Shown in pieces: positions 1-7,135 of a stretch of DNA of 32,824 nucleotides. The DNA is from Devosia epidermidihirudinis (GTDB lineage: Bacteria > Pseudomonadota > Alphaproteobacteria > Rhizobiales > Devosiaceae). The position numbers and the translations under genes are program-made. Within the stretch, counting starts at the first letter, position 1. The number at the start of each line of letters is the position of its first letter. Under the pieces are notes generated by a model that was not told the DNA's origin, made no database searches, and was given only the letters and a program-made list of their open reading frames with translations. Location: assembly GCF_000971295.1 (NCBI RefSeq), contig NZ_LANJ01000022.1, forward strand, positions 1 through 32,824. The letters are read 5' to 3'.

Positions 1-100
1 CGCTGGCGGTGAGCGCGATCATGCAATCGAGCGGGCCGATCTTGATCTCCGCAAGCTGAGCGCGCGCGGCGTCGGCGTCATCCTCAGGCGCGCCTTCCAT
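1..100 (-). CDS. N-terminal fragment of an unidentified protein, cut by the left edge
   Basis: An open frame runs leftwards off the window. The best start is the ATG at 100-98; the protein would begin MEGAPEDDADAARAQLAEIK and continue with a hydrophobic stretch. The same frame stays open for some codons upstream of this ATG, so a start further right is possible. No Shine-Dalgarno sequence is convincing. I do not recognise the family, and only about 33 residues are visible. Reality of the gene is plausible from the open frame and codon use but unproven. Confidence 0.35.
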   Translation of the reverse strand, partial: MEGAPEDDADAARAQLAEIKIGPLDCMIALTAS

Positions 101-165
101 GGAGGTCAGCCCAGCAACACCGCCATCTCGTATGCGGCGGCATACCCCCACCCTGCTCGATGGAC

Positions 166-300
166 GGACTTAGCTGGGCTAAGTCCTATCTCGTTTCCCG
201 GCCATTCGAGCGTAGCTCTCATGGCCTTCTCCCCTCAAATCGCTCCACCGGAGCGATTTGCCCTTTGGGACGGCTCGAAGCCCACAAGGGGGAGAGAAAG
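166..300. repeat. Cluster of short palindromes (dispersed repeat remnants)
   Basis: Two perfect hairpins sit close together. The first has 9-bp arms GGACTTAGC / GCTAAGTCC with a 3-nt loop (166-186). The second has 10-bp arms AAATCGCTCC / GGAGCGATTT with a 3-nt loop (237-259). The second is flanked by CTTCTCCCCT on one side and AGGGGGAGAGA on the other. That flank resembles the CCTCTCCCC palindromic elements at 22415-22537 and 24226-24340. No gene is supported here. Confidence 0.6.
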
Positions 301-343
301 TCGACTGATGGTTTTGTGGGTGGTGGTGCCCCAAACACCGCTC

Positions 344-422
344 GTCACCCTCGGGCTTGACCCGAGGGTTCTTTCTGCACGCTCAGCAAGTGCAGGGCCC
401 TCGGGTCAAGCCCGAGGGTGAC
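344..422. repeat. Long inverted repeat, CCCTCGGGCTTGACCCGAGGG family
   Basis: The arms at 344-368 and 398-422 are perfect 25-bp reverse complements. Each arm contains its own internal palindrome around CCTCGGGCTTGACCCGAGG. The 29-nt loop carries a small CTGCAC/GTGCAG stem. A second copy of the same design lies at 6560-6642. Elements of this kind are common intergenic repeats in alphaproteobacterial chromosomes. Confidence 0.85.
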
Positions 423-456
423 GGCTGGTGGGTGGGGGAGTGCCTGCGTTTGGAAG

Positions 457-484
457 GGAGATTCCCGCTTGCGCGGGAATGACG
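457..484. repeat. Short palindromic repeat ATTCCCGC-N4-GCGGGAAT
   Basis: This is an 8-bp perfect hairpin (461-468 / 473-480) followed by GACG. The same unit, with loop TTCC, is at 6496-6515. A decayed relative lies at about 9110-9140 between grxC and the nitrilase gene. Confidence 0.8.
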
Positions 485-932
485 TTGTGTTGGGGGTAGC
501 GCCTTATCCCCACCACCTTTGTCCCGCAATGGGACGGTCAACGCGGTTTATTGTCAATTTCTGGCGGGAGAGGGCCGGGTTCCGGGCTCTTCGGCGTCAA
601 CGCGAAAATAATTGTGGTGCATCGGAGGTTTACTAAGGCTTCATACCTGCTTGAATCGGGGCGAAATTCACGTTTCGGTAACGAAGCTGAAGACAATTGC
701 GGGGGATTGCGGGTGCTAAGGCTATTCCGGCGGTCCGCTAGTGTTATGGACGTCCAAACCGCACCAGCGCTGGTAGAGAACGAAGGCGGATTTGGCGATT
801 CGCGCCGATTCGGGCCGGGTTTGCGCCCGGTTTGTTCTCTGCCTTAATCGGGTGGCAAAAGGGTCGCTGGTTCTGTCCTTTTTCGGGACAATGCCTGGTC
901 CCCCTACCAAGTGTCAGATTGGCGCATTACAT
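485..932. other. Intergenic stretch without a supported gene
   Basis: About 450 bp separate the repeat cluster from the helicase gene. Open frames here are short, overlap each other and show no recognisable domain. The helicase frame itself stays open back to 792, but the conserved start of the family lies near 942. I see no clear promoter or terminator; the helicase promoter is presumably in this interval. Confidence 0.5.
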
Positions 933-3900
933 ATGCCCGCAATGGCGTTTGCACCCTACCAGTCGGTCAAGGCGATCCTTGGCCCCACCAATACCGGCAA
1001 GACGTATTTTGCCATCGAGCGTATGCTGGCCCATCCTTCCGGGATGATCGGCCTGCCGCTGCGTTTGCTGGCGCGCGAGGTCTATACCCGTATTGTCGAG
1101 CGTGTCGGCGAACAGGCCGTGGCGCTGGTGACGGGCGAAGAGCGCATCGTTCCGGCAAAGCCGCGCTACTGGGTGTGCACGGTCGAGGCCATGCCCACCG
1201 ATATCCATGTCGATTGCGTCGCCATCGATGAAATCCAGGTGGCGACCGACTTCGACCGGGGTCATGTGTTCACCGATCGCATCCTGCATGCGCGGGGCAC
1301 GCAGGAAACGCTGCTGCTCGGCGCGGCGACCATGGCGCCGCTGATCCGCAAGCTGCTGCCCAATGCCGATATTGTCGATCGGCCACGGTTTTCCCAGCTG
1401 ACCTATTCGGGGTCCAAGAAAATCTCGCGCCAGCCGAGCCGCTCGGCCATCGTCGCGTTTTCGGCGCGACAGGTTTACGCGATTGCCGAACTGATCCGCC
1501 GCGAGCGTGGTGGCGCGGCCGTGGTGATGGGGGCGCTATCGCCACGCACGCGCAATGCGCAGGTCGAGCTGTATCAAAATGGCGATGTGGACTTTCTCGT
1601 CGCCACAGATGCCATCGGCATGGGGCTGAACCTTGATATCCATCACGTGGCCTTTGCCGATGACAGCAAGTTCGATGGTCACACCAGCCGTCCTTTGACA
1701 CCTGCCGAGCTCGGTCAGATTGCCGGTCGTGCCGGTCGTCATGCCCGAAATGGCACCTTCGGCGTGACCGGCGGGACGGAAGGATTTGACGAGGAAATGG
1801 TCGTCGCGCTCGAAACGCACGACTTCGAACCGATAAAAGTGCTGCAATGGCGCAACAATCGGTTGGATTTCTCGTCTATCCCGGCTTTGCTCAATAGCCT
1901 TGAGATGACGCCCGACACGCGCAACCTCACACGGGTGCCGATTGCCACCGACCAGCGGGCCCTGGAGTTCGTCGCACGCAATGAGGCAGGGGCTTTGGCG
2001 CGGGGTCTGGATGGGGCGCGACTGCTCTGGGAATGCTGCCAAATCCCTGATTATCAGGGAATTTCTCCTGCAAACCACGGCGAAATCGTAACCAGAATTT
2101 ATTCAGATTTGAAACGATATGGCGCTGTTAACGCCGATTGGATTGCCGAGCAGGTACGCTTTTGCGACAATACGAGCGGCGACATTGACACTTTGAGCAA
2201 CCGGATCAAGCAGATCCGGACTTGGACCTTTGTCGCTAACCGCAAAAACTGGCTTGCAGACCCTTCACATTGGCGCGAAAAGACCCGAGACATTGAAGAC
2301 CGGCTGAGTGATGCGCTCCACGAGAGGCTCACCCAGCGCTTCGTTGACCGGCGCACGAGCGTGTTGCTTCGCCACCTGAAAGACAAACGAATGGCATCTC
2401 CCGAGATCAATGAGCGTGGCGAAGTAAGGCTGGAAGGCCATCTCATCGGCACGCTTGAAGGCTTCCGTTTCACTCTTGCACGCACCGATGGCGACATGGA
2501 CGCCAAGGGGTTGCGCGCGGCAGCCGATCATGTGGTGGCGCCGGAAATTCACAATCGGGCGGATCGCCTCGCTGGCGCGCCCAATGAAGAATTCGTGCTG
2601 GCGACCGACGGTCGCCTGCGCTGGAAGGGCGATATCGTCGCCGAACTGATCGAGGGCGATGCGCTGTATCGTCCGCGCATTCTGCTTTTGGCCGACGAAA
2701 CGCTGACCGGCACCGATCTCGAACGCGTTCAGGATCGGTTGAGCCTCTGGCTGCGCCACCACATCAACACCGTGCTTGAGCCTATCATGGCGCTTGAGGC
2801 GCCGGCTGATCTAGACGGCGCGGCGCGCGGTATCGGCTATCAGCTGTTCGAGCATTTGGGTCTGATCCCACGGGCGCAGGTTGCTGACGAGGTGAAAAAC
2901 CTTGATCAGGACGTGCGCGGCAAGATGCGCAAGCTAGGCATCAAGTTCGGCGCTTATCACCTTTACCTGCCGCTGAGCCTCAAGCCTGCTCCACGTGAAC
3001 TGGCGCTGATTCTGTTTGCGCTCAAGCATGGTGGCATCCGCCAGCCGGGCGTGACCGATATCCCGCATATCGTTCTGAGCGGCCGCACCTCGTTCCTGGT
3101 CGATCCGGAAGTCGATACGCGCCTTTATGAGATCGCGGGCTTCAAGGTGGCCGGCAAGCGCGCCGTGCGCATCGATATCCTTGAGCGTCTGGCTGACATC
3201 ATCCGTCCGCTGATCGCGCTGGACCCAACTCGTCACCAGGGCGAACTGCCTGCCGGTGCCGCCGAGGGCAATGGTTTCCGCGTCACCGTGGAAATGACCT
3301 CGCTGCTGGGATGCTCGGGCGAAGACTTCGCCTCGATCCTCAATTCGCTGGGTTATCGCGTCAAGCGCGTGGCCAAGGTTGCGGCGCCTGCGCCAGTGGC
3401 TGAAGCGAGCGCCGAGGCACCGGCGTTGGAAGAAGTTCTGGCAGAAAATCCGGCCAGCGTTGACGCTGCGGCGGAAACGCCGGTTGAGGCTGTTGCCGAA
3501 GACGCAGCACCTGCCGTTGAGGCCGACATTCCGGCGACGACGATTGTCGAGGCCGCGCCTGCTGCCGCCGCAGCTGTTCCAGCCGAGCCAGAGTTCGACG
3601 AAATCTGGTCGCCGGCCGGCAAGCGTGAAGGCAACAGGCGGCATGAAAACCGCCGTCGTCCGGAAGGCGAAGCTGGGGAAGCCCGTCAGCGTCCCGAACG
3701 CCAGCGCGCCAAGCCAGCCAACCGTCGCCCCGAGGGCGAAGTGCAGGACCTCAGCAAGGCCCAGCACCTCAACCCACAGGCGCGTCCAGAGCGCGGCCGC
3801 AACGATAACCGCAAGTTCGACAAGCCACGCGATGACCGCCCGAAATTCGAGCGTCCACGCGAGGAGCGCAAGGAAAAGGCGTTCGATCCGGACAGCCCCT

Positions 3901-3941
3901 TCGCCAAGCTTGCCGCCCTGCGCGCCAAGAGCGCCGAGTAA
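933..3941 (+). CDS. Suv3/MgpS-type superfamily 2 helicase with long basic C-terminal tail
   Basis: This is a predicted ATP-dependent RNA/DNA helicase of about 1000 residues. Visible motifs in order are Walker A GPTNTGKT about 15-20 residues from the start, the Walker B variant DEIQ typical of mitochondrial Suv3 relatives, then VATDAIGMGLNLDI and QIAGRAGRHA of the second RecA domain. The last ~200 residues are low-complexity: first Ala/Glu/Pro-rich, then Arg/Asn/Glu-rich with repeated RPE, RPER and DRPKFERP blocks, which suggests flexible RNA binding. Relatives in rhizobia are sometimes annotated MgpS. The start is uncertain: ATG 933 and ATG 942 are both close to the conserved domain and neither has a good ribosome site; an in-frame ATG at 891 is also possible. 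The S4 gene follows after 3 bp, so the two are probably co-transcribed. Confidence 0.9.
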   Translation: MPAMAFAPYQSVKAILGPTNTGKTYFAIERMLAHPSGMIGLPLRLLAREVYTRIVERVGEQAVALVTGEERIVPAKPRYWVCTVEAMPTDIHVDCVAIDEIQVATDFDRGHVFTDRILHARGTQETLLLGAATMAPLIRKLLPNADIVDRPRFSQLTYSGSKKISRQPSRSAIVAFSARQVYAIAELIRRERGGAAVVMGALSPRTRNAQVELYQNGDVDFLVATDAIGMGLNLDIHHVAFADDSKFDGHTSRPLTPAELGQIAGRAGRHARNGTFGVTGGTEGFDEEMVVALETHDFEPIKVLQWRNNRLDFSSIPALLNSLEMTPDTRNLTRVPIATDQRALEFVARNEAGALARGLDGARLLWECCQIPDYQGISPANHGEIVTRIYSDLKRYGAVNADWIAEQVRFCDNTSGDIDTLSNRIKQIRTWTFVANRKNWLADPSHWREKTRDIEDRLSDALHERLTQRFVDRRTSVLLRHLKDKRMASPEINERGEVRLEGHLIGTLEGFRFTLARTDGDMDAKGLRAAADHVVAPEIHNRADRLAGAPNEEFVLATDGRLRWKGDIVAELIEGDALYRPRILLLADETLTGTDLERVQDRLSLWLRHHINTVLEPIMALEAPADLDGAARGIGYQLFEHLGLIPRAQVADEVKNLDQDVRGKMRKLGIKFGAYHLYLPLSLKPAPRELALILFALKHGGIRQPGVTDIPHIVLSGRTSFLVDPEVDTRLYEIAGFKVAGKRAVRIDILERLADIIRPLIALDPTRHQGELPAGAAEGNGFRVTVEMTSLLGCSGEDFASILNSLGYRVKRVAKVAAPAPVAEASAEAPALEEVLAENPASVDAAAETPVEAVAEDAAPAVEADIPATTIVEAAPAAAAAVPAEPEFDEIWSPAGKREGNRRHENRRRPEGEAGEARQRPERQRAKPANRRPEGEVQDLSKAQHLNPQARPERGRNDNRKFDKPRDDRPKFERPREERKEKAFDPDSPFAKLAALRAKSAE

Positions 3942-3944
3942 GCC

Positions 3945-4355
3945 TTGGCAGAGCCTGTCGCCGGCCCGGTCCGCAAGGAAAGGCTCGACAAGTTCCTGTT
4001 CTTTTCGCGTGCGCTGAAGTCGCGCACGCTGGCACAGAAGTTTATCGAAACGGGTGCGGTCCGGGTGAATTCGGACCGCACGGACAAGACCGACTTCAAG
4101 GTCGGCGCGGGCGATGTGCTCACCATGATGCTGCACAATCGGGTGGTGGTCTGGCGCATTCTCGATTGCGGCGTGCGGCGCGGTCCCGCCAGCGAAGCGG
4201 CAATGCTCTACCAGGATCTGTCACCCCCGGTTTTGCCCAAAGCAGAACAATCGCCCTATGACGCTGCCGTGGCGCCACGTGGGGAGGGGGCCGGTCGCCC
4301 CAACAAGAAAGAACGCCGCCTCACGGATCGTTTACGGGACAGCGACGACGATTGA
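3945..4355 (+). CDS. S4-domain RNA-binding protein, Hsp15/HslR-like
   Basis: This is a 136-residue protein with an N-terminal S4 RNA-binding domain (about residues 10-70; RLDKFLFFSRALKSR, then AVRVN and VGAGDVL). In Hsp15 this domain recognises stalled 50S subunits carrying nascent chains. The C-terminal half is basic and ends with KKERRLTDRLRDSDDD. The start is TTG, 3 bp after the helicase stop; the GAG-TAAG at the helicase end can serve as ribosome site, so translation is probably coupled. Helicase plus S4 protein suggests a shared role in RNA or ribosome metabolism (inference). The Hsp15 assignment rests on domain type and length only. Confidence 0.85.
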   Translation: MAEPVAGPVRKERLDKFLFFSRALKSRTLAQKFIETGAVRVNSDRTDKTDFKVGAGDVLTMMLHNRVVVWRILDCGVRRGPASEAAMLYQDLSPPVLPKAEQSPYDAAVAPRGEGAGRPNKKERRLTDRLRDSDDD

Positions 4356-4364
4356 GCGGGGATA

Positions 4365-4388
4365 AAACCTCAACTGCCATTGAGGTTT
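4365..4388 (+). terminator. Hairpin after the S4 gene, possible weak terminator
   Basis: A perfect 9-bp hairpin, AAACCTCAA / TTGAGGTTT with a 6-nt loop, lies 10 bp after the stop codon. Only three T residues end the 3' arm, so intrinsic termination would be weak. It may instead be an RNA-stabilising structure or a fdxA leader element. Confidence 0.45.
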
Positions 4389-4512
4389 GCAGGAAAAGCG
4401 ATCCGGAATTGCCGGTAACCCCGAATAAAACCTACCCTGGACGAACCTTGCAGCAGGCAAGAAAACGGTTTAGCACCGGTCCCGTTGAGACCTCCGCCGG
4501 ACTACCGCACAG

Positions 4513-4851
4513 ATGACCTATATCGTCACCGACAATTGCATTGCCTGTAAGTACACCGATTGCGTGGAAGTGTGTCCCGTCGACTGCTTCTATGAAGGCG
4601 AGAACATGCTGGTGATTCATCCGGACGAGTGCATCGACTGTGGCGTGTGCGAGCCCGAATGCCCGGCCGAGGCTATCAAGCCCGACACCGAGAGCGGTCT
4701 CGACAAGTGGCTGGAGCTGAACACCAAATATGCGTCGATCTGGCCGAACCTGACCGAGCGTCGCGATCCGCTGCCAGATGCCAAGGCGCTGGACGGCGAA
4801 GAAGGCAAGCTGGAGAAGTATTTTTCGGAAGCTGCCGGCGAAGGCGACTGA
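4513..4851 (+). CDS. fdxA: Ferredoxin FdxA, 7Fe-8S type
   Basis: This is a 112-residue cytoplasmic electron carrier. Cysteines at 9, 12, 17, 21 and 25 and a second set at 40, 43, 46 and 50 ([12 protein letters not shown]) match the [3Fe-4S][4Fe-4S] ferredoxins of the Azotobacter FdI type. The length and the acidic C-terminal extension ([16 protein letters not shown]) also fit. It has a 157-bp upstream gap and its own terminator, so it is probably a single-gene unit. No strong ribosome site is seen before the ATG. fdxA next to carD is, as far as I recall, a recurrent arrangement in Hyphomicrobiales. Confidence 0.96.
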   Translation: MTYIVTDNCIACKYTDCVEVCPVDCFYEGENMLVIHPDECIDCGVCEPECPAEAIKPDTESGLDKWLELNTKYASIWPNLTERRDPLPDAKALDGEEGKLEKYFSEAAGEGD

Positions 4852-4878
4852 CGCCAGCCCATCAAAGAGTTTTTGCGA

Positions 4879-4912
4879 CCCCGCTGACCGCGTCGGCGGG
4901 GTTTGCTTTTTT
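4879..4912 (+). terminator. Rho-independent terminator of fdxA
   Basis: The stem CCCCGC / GCGGGG (4879-4884 / 4896-4901) is followed by TTTGCTTTTTT. It starts 27 bp after the fdxA stop. Confidence 0.85.
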
Positions 4913-5052
4913 GCGGCAGCAGCAAGGCGAATCGCTGACCTGGAACAAGCCTGGGGACAGCGTGTGGATAGTGGATTTTGCACTGCGAGCCACATCCTCG
5001 TCACATTGAATCGCGCGCAACGGCGTGCTGAGGCGGGTTTGATTCGTAGTTT

Positions 5053-5081
5053 TTGATTTTGCTGAATATTTGTGCTATGGT
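5053..5081 (+). promoter_or_regulatory. Sigma-70-type promoter of the carD transcript
   Basis: TTGATT (5053-5058), a 17-bp spacer and TATGGT (5076-5081). Transcription would begin near 5088, giving a leader of about 215 nt before carD. The surrounding DNA is AT-rich compared with its neighbours. Confidence 0.65.
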
Positions 5082-5115
5082 CTGTCCATATGCAGTAGAG
5101 CTCGTCACCCAGCCC

Positions 5116-5138
5116 GTGCCGTAAGGCACATTTTTTTT
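5116..5138 (+). terminator. Small intrinsic terminator inside the carD leader
   Basis: GTGCC-GTAA-GGCAC followed by one A and eight T residues. The GTAA loop is a GNRA tetraloop, which stabilises short stems. It lies about 30-50 nt downstream of the predicted start of transcription and about 165 bp upstream of the carD start codon. It could act as an attenuator or end a ~50-nt small RNA. Confidence 0.65.
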
Positions 5139-5245
5139 GACACCATCGCTAGTTGGCAAGGCATTCCGAGAAAAGCGGACCCGGGTGCCCGAGAGTTTTC
5201 GCACTGCAAACAGCGCCTCTGACCAGGCGAGTATTGAGTAGGAGT

Positions 5246-5273
5246 GGACGGTCCTTCCCGCCGGGAACTGTCC
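5246..5273 (+). promoter_or_regulatory. Strong hairpin in the carD leader
   Basis: GGACGGT pairs with ACTGTCC (7 bp with one G-T), then a 2-nt bulge, then TTCCC pairs with GGGAA around a 3-nt loop. It ends 15 nt before the AAGGAG ribosome site (5289-5294). There is no T-run, so it is more likely a leader structure than a terminator. Confidence 0.55.
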
Positions 5274-5304
5274 ATTTGGGGCGTCAACAAGGAGTTCCAA
5301 GACT

Positions 5305-5868
5305 ATGGTAGCCAAGAAGTCACAGCAGCGGCTGGGGTTCAAGACCGGCGAATACGTTGTCTATCCGGCGCATGGCGTCGGCGTCATCGTTTCGATCGAG
5401 GAACAAGAAGTCGCTGGCCTGACCCTTGAGTTGTTCGTCATCAGCTTCGAACAGGACAAACTGACTCTGCGCGTCCCAGTGGCAAAGATCAAGTCGGTTG
5501 GCATGCGCAAGCTCGCCGAAGACGATCTGGTCACTCAGGCCCTGACGACTGTTACCGGCCGTGCGCGCGTCAAGCGCACCATGTGGTCGCGTCGCGCCCA
5601 GGAATATGAAGCCAAGATCAATTCGGGCGACCTGATCGCCATCTCCGAAGTCGTGCGCGACCTGTATCGCTCCGAAGAGCAGCCTGAGCAGTCCTATTCG
5701 GAACGCCAGCTGTTTGAACAGGCCATGGATCGCATGAGCCGCGAAATCGGTGCCGTCAACAAGCTGACGCTGACCGAAGCCGTGCAGCTGATCGAAAAGA
5801 ACCTGGCCAAGTCGCCAAAGCGCAGCAAGGCTGATGCCGCTGAAAGCGACGAGGAAGCTGCCGCCTAA
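5305..5868 (+). CDS. carD: CarD family transcription factor (CdnL-like)
   Basis: This 187-residue protein binds RNA polymerase beta subunit and stabilises open promoter complexes, typically at rRNA and other growth genes. The N-terminal Tudor-like RNA-polymerase-interacting domain is visible (FKTGEYVVYPAHGVGVIVSI, then LRVPVAKIKSVGMRKL), followed by the helical C-terminal domain (MWSRRAQEYEAKINSGDLIA, YSERQLFEQAMDRM). A short Lys- and Glu-rich tail ends the protein. The start is set by AAGGAG ten bases upstream of the ATG. It has its own promoter with a structured leader and a strong terminator. Confidence 0.96.
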   Translation: MVAKKSQQRLGFKTGEYVVYPAHGVGVIVSIEEQEVAGLTLELFVISFEQDKLTLRVPVAKIKSVGMRKLAEDDLVTQALTTVTGRARVKRTMWSRRAQEYEAKINSGDLIAISEVVRDLYRSEEQPEQSYSERQLFEQAMDRMSREIGAVNKLTLTEAVQLIEKNLAKSPKRSKADAAESDEEAAA

Positions 5869-5893
5869 AGCGGGCTTGCCAGTTAGACTTGAG

Positions 5894-5920
5894 AAGGCCG
5901 GTGGAGACACCGGCCTTTTT
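5894..5920 (+). terminator. Rho-independent terminator of carD
   Basis: AAGGCCGGTG-GAGA-CACCGGCCTTTTT is a perfect 10-bp stem with a T-run, 25 bp after the carD stop. Confidence 0.95.
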
Positions 5921-5939
5921 GTTTGCCGCGCTTCGGAAA

Positions 5940-6026
5940 CCTCATGGTGAGCTTGTCGAACCAAGAGGTTGAGCGCGGGGGCGCCTGGGCGGCACGTCCT
6001 CGTCCTTCGACAGGCTCAGGATGAGG
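5940..6026. repeat. Intergenic inverted repeat (GAGCTTGTCGAACCA / CCTTCGACAGGCTCA type)
   Basis: CCTCATGGTGAGCTTGTCGA on one side and CCTTCGACAGGCTCAGGATG on the other are imperfect reverse complements across about 85 bp. This repeat type is widespread between genes in alphaproteobacterial genomes. It lies between carD and the convergent GFA gene. Confidence 0.75.
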
Positions 6027-6048
6027 TCTACTGCGAAGTTGGCCGCCG

Positions 6049-6429
6049 CTATTGCAGGTTCTGCGGCACGCCATCGTTGAGATCGTAATAGTCGCCCTTG
6101 TCCGCGACAAAGATATGCAGCGCGATCCTGGTGTTGGTCGGGCCATCGAACGAACCGAGCATCAGCCCGATCCAGTCGAGATGGATGGGATCAAAGAATA
6201 GCGACGAGCCGCAGACCGAACAGAAGCCACGGCGGACCTTTTCCGAAGACTGAAACCAGGTGATCCTGTCTTCGCCCGAAATGGCGACGGCAGCCTTCGG
6301 CACATCGATGCCGGCCTCGTAGTGGCCGGTATGTTTGCGGCACTTGGTACAGTGGCAGGCCGAGGCCTTAGGCAGGTCTCCCTCGACGGTGAAATGGATG
6401 GCGCCGCAGAGGCATGATCCCTTGTGCAT
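6049..6429 (-). CDS. GFA family (glutathione-dependent formaldehyde-activating enzyme-like) zinc protein
   Basis: This 126-residue protein has the Mss4-like fold of the GFA family. Zinc ligands are visible in three groups: SCLCGAIHF near the N-terminus, CHCTKCRKHTG near residue 32, and CSVCGSSLFF near residue 71. The start ATG at 6429 is preceded by GGAGGAG. Despite the family name, most such small proteins have no demonstrated formaldehyde activity, so the substrate is unknown. Open frame continues upstream of this start but consists of palindromic repeats. Confidence 0.9.
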   Translation of the reverse strand: MHKGSCLCGAIHFTVEGDLPKASACHCTKCRKHTGHYEAGIDVPKAAVAISGEDRITWFQSSEKVRRGFCSVCGSSLFFDPIHLDWIGLMLGSFDGPTNTRIALHIFVADKGDYYDLNDGVPQNLQ

Positions 6430-6495
6430 GGCTTGCTCCTCCAAACTGGCCAATTGGGAAAAGGTAGCGTGCGCGAGTGGCCGCGGGGAAGGGGG

Positions 6496-6515
6496 ATTCC
6501 CGCTTCCGCGGGAAT
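6496..6515. repeat. Palindromic repeat ATTCCCGC-N4-GCGGGAAT, second copy
   Basis: The 8-bp arms match those of the copy at 461-480; the loop is TTCC rather than TTGC. It is followed by GACGC, as in the first copy. Confidence 0.8.
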
Positions 6516-6559
6516 GACGCGGTGGTGTTGCACTAGCTGGAGCGCCACAACCACAGATC

Positions 6560-6642
6560 GTCACCCTCGGGCTTGATCCGAGGGCCTGCACTTCGGGGCG
6601 GCTCACAAAGTGGAGAGCCCTCGGGTCCAGCCCGAGGGTGAC
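6560..6642. repeat. Long inverted repeat, CCCTCGGG family, second copy
   Basis: Same architecture and nearly the same arms as 344-422: GTCACCCTCGGGCTTGATCC at the left and the matching CCCTCGGGTCCAGCCCGAGG at the right, with a different loop. It fills the gap between the GFA gene and the nucleotidyltransferase-like gene. Confidence 0.85.
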
Positions 6643-6652
6643 GACTGATAGT

Positions 6653-7135
6653 TTAGGCGAGGGGAAGAAGGGCTTCCAGCTGCTGTGCCCGATCAAAGTC
6701 TTTCTGGCGGCCCAGTTGGCGCGTTGTGGCGATAAGTTCGGGGAGCGTTGGCACCTGAATGGTGCCGAAGGGGAGTATGATGCGCTCAATACTCTTCAGC
6801 AGAACAGGACGCCAGTCGGCCCCGTGATAGACTTGAAAGCCGCCGAGGATGTCGATGGGCAGGGGCGCTTTGGTAATGGTGCCATAGACCTGGGAGCGGA
6901 AGCGATCTGATCCGCCGTCGCTGGTCTGGTCGATACCTTCCGCGATCAGAATCGTCTTGGCGTCATCGGGCGCCAGCAGCACATCGACATCTGCGGGCAC
7001 GATGTCTCTCGCGCCGTATAGGCGCATGGCGGCGCCGCCGAAGATCCACCACGAACCATTTGCCTCGGCGGTGAGGCGTGCAACCTCGGCCAGGGTGTCG
7101 AGCAAGTCGGCTGGCAGATCAGCGGGCGCCCGCAT
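6653..7135 (-). CDS. Nucleotidyltransferase-fold protein of unknown role
   Basis: This 160-residue protein shows WWIFGGAAMRLYG (about residues 29-41) followed by ADVDVLLAP. The GG and paired Asp residues are the signature of the polymerase-beta/AbiEii-like nucleotidyltransferase fold. A third acidic position may be in PLPIDILGGF. The start ATG overlaps the stop of the preceding methyltransferase gene by one base (TGATG), so the two are translationally coupled. AbiEii-type proteins can be toxins, but no cognate antitoxin is adjacent, and coupling to a housekeeping-like gene argues against that. Function is open. Confidence 0.75.
   Translation of the reverse strand: MRAPADLPADLLDTLAEVARLTAEANGSWWIFGGAAMRLYGARDIVPADVDVLLAPDDAKTILIAEGIDQTSDGGSDRFRSQVYGTITKAPLPIDILGGFQVYHGADWRPVLLKSIERIILPFGTIQVPTLPELIATTRQLGRQKDFDRAQQLEALLPLA

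Noticed and set aside
4945..4980. DnaA-box-like sequences (TGGGGACAG, TGTGGATAG) after fdxA
   Set aside because: Each deviates from TGTGGATAA, there are only two, and there is no AT-rich unwinding region or replication gene beside them. An origin is not supported.
5001..5342. A 113-codon minus-strand frame across the carD leader
   Set aside because: It overlaps the carD promoter, leader hairpins and start codon, and has no recognisable domain or convincing ribosome site.
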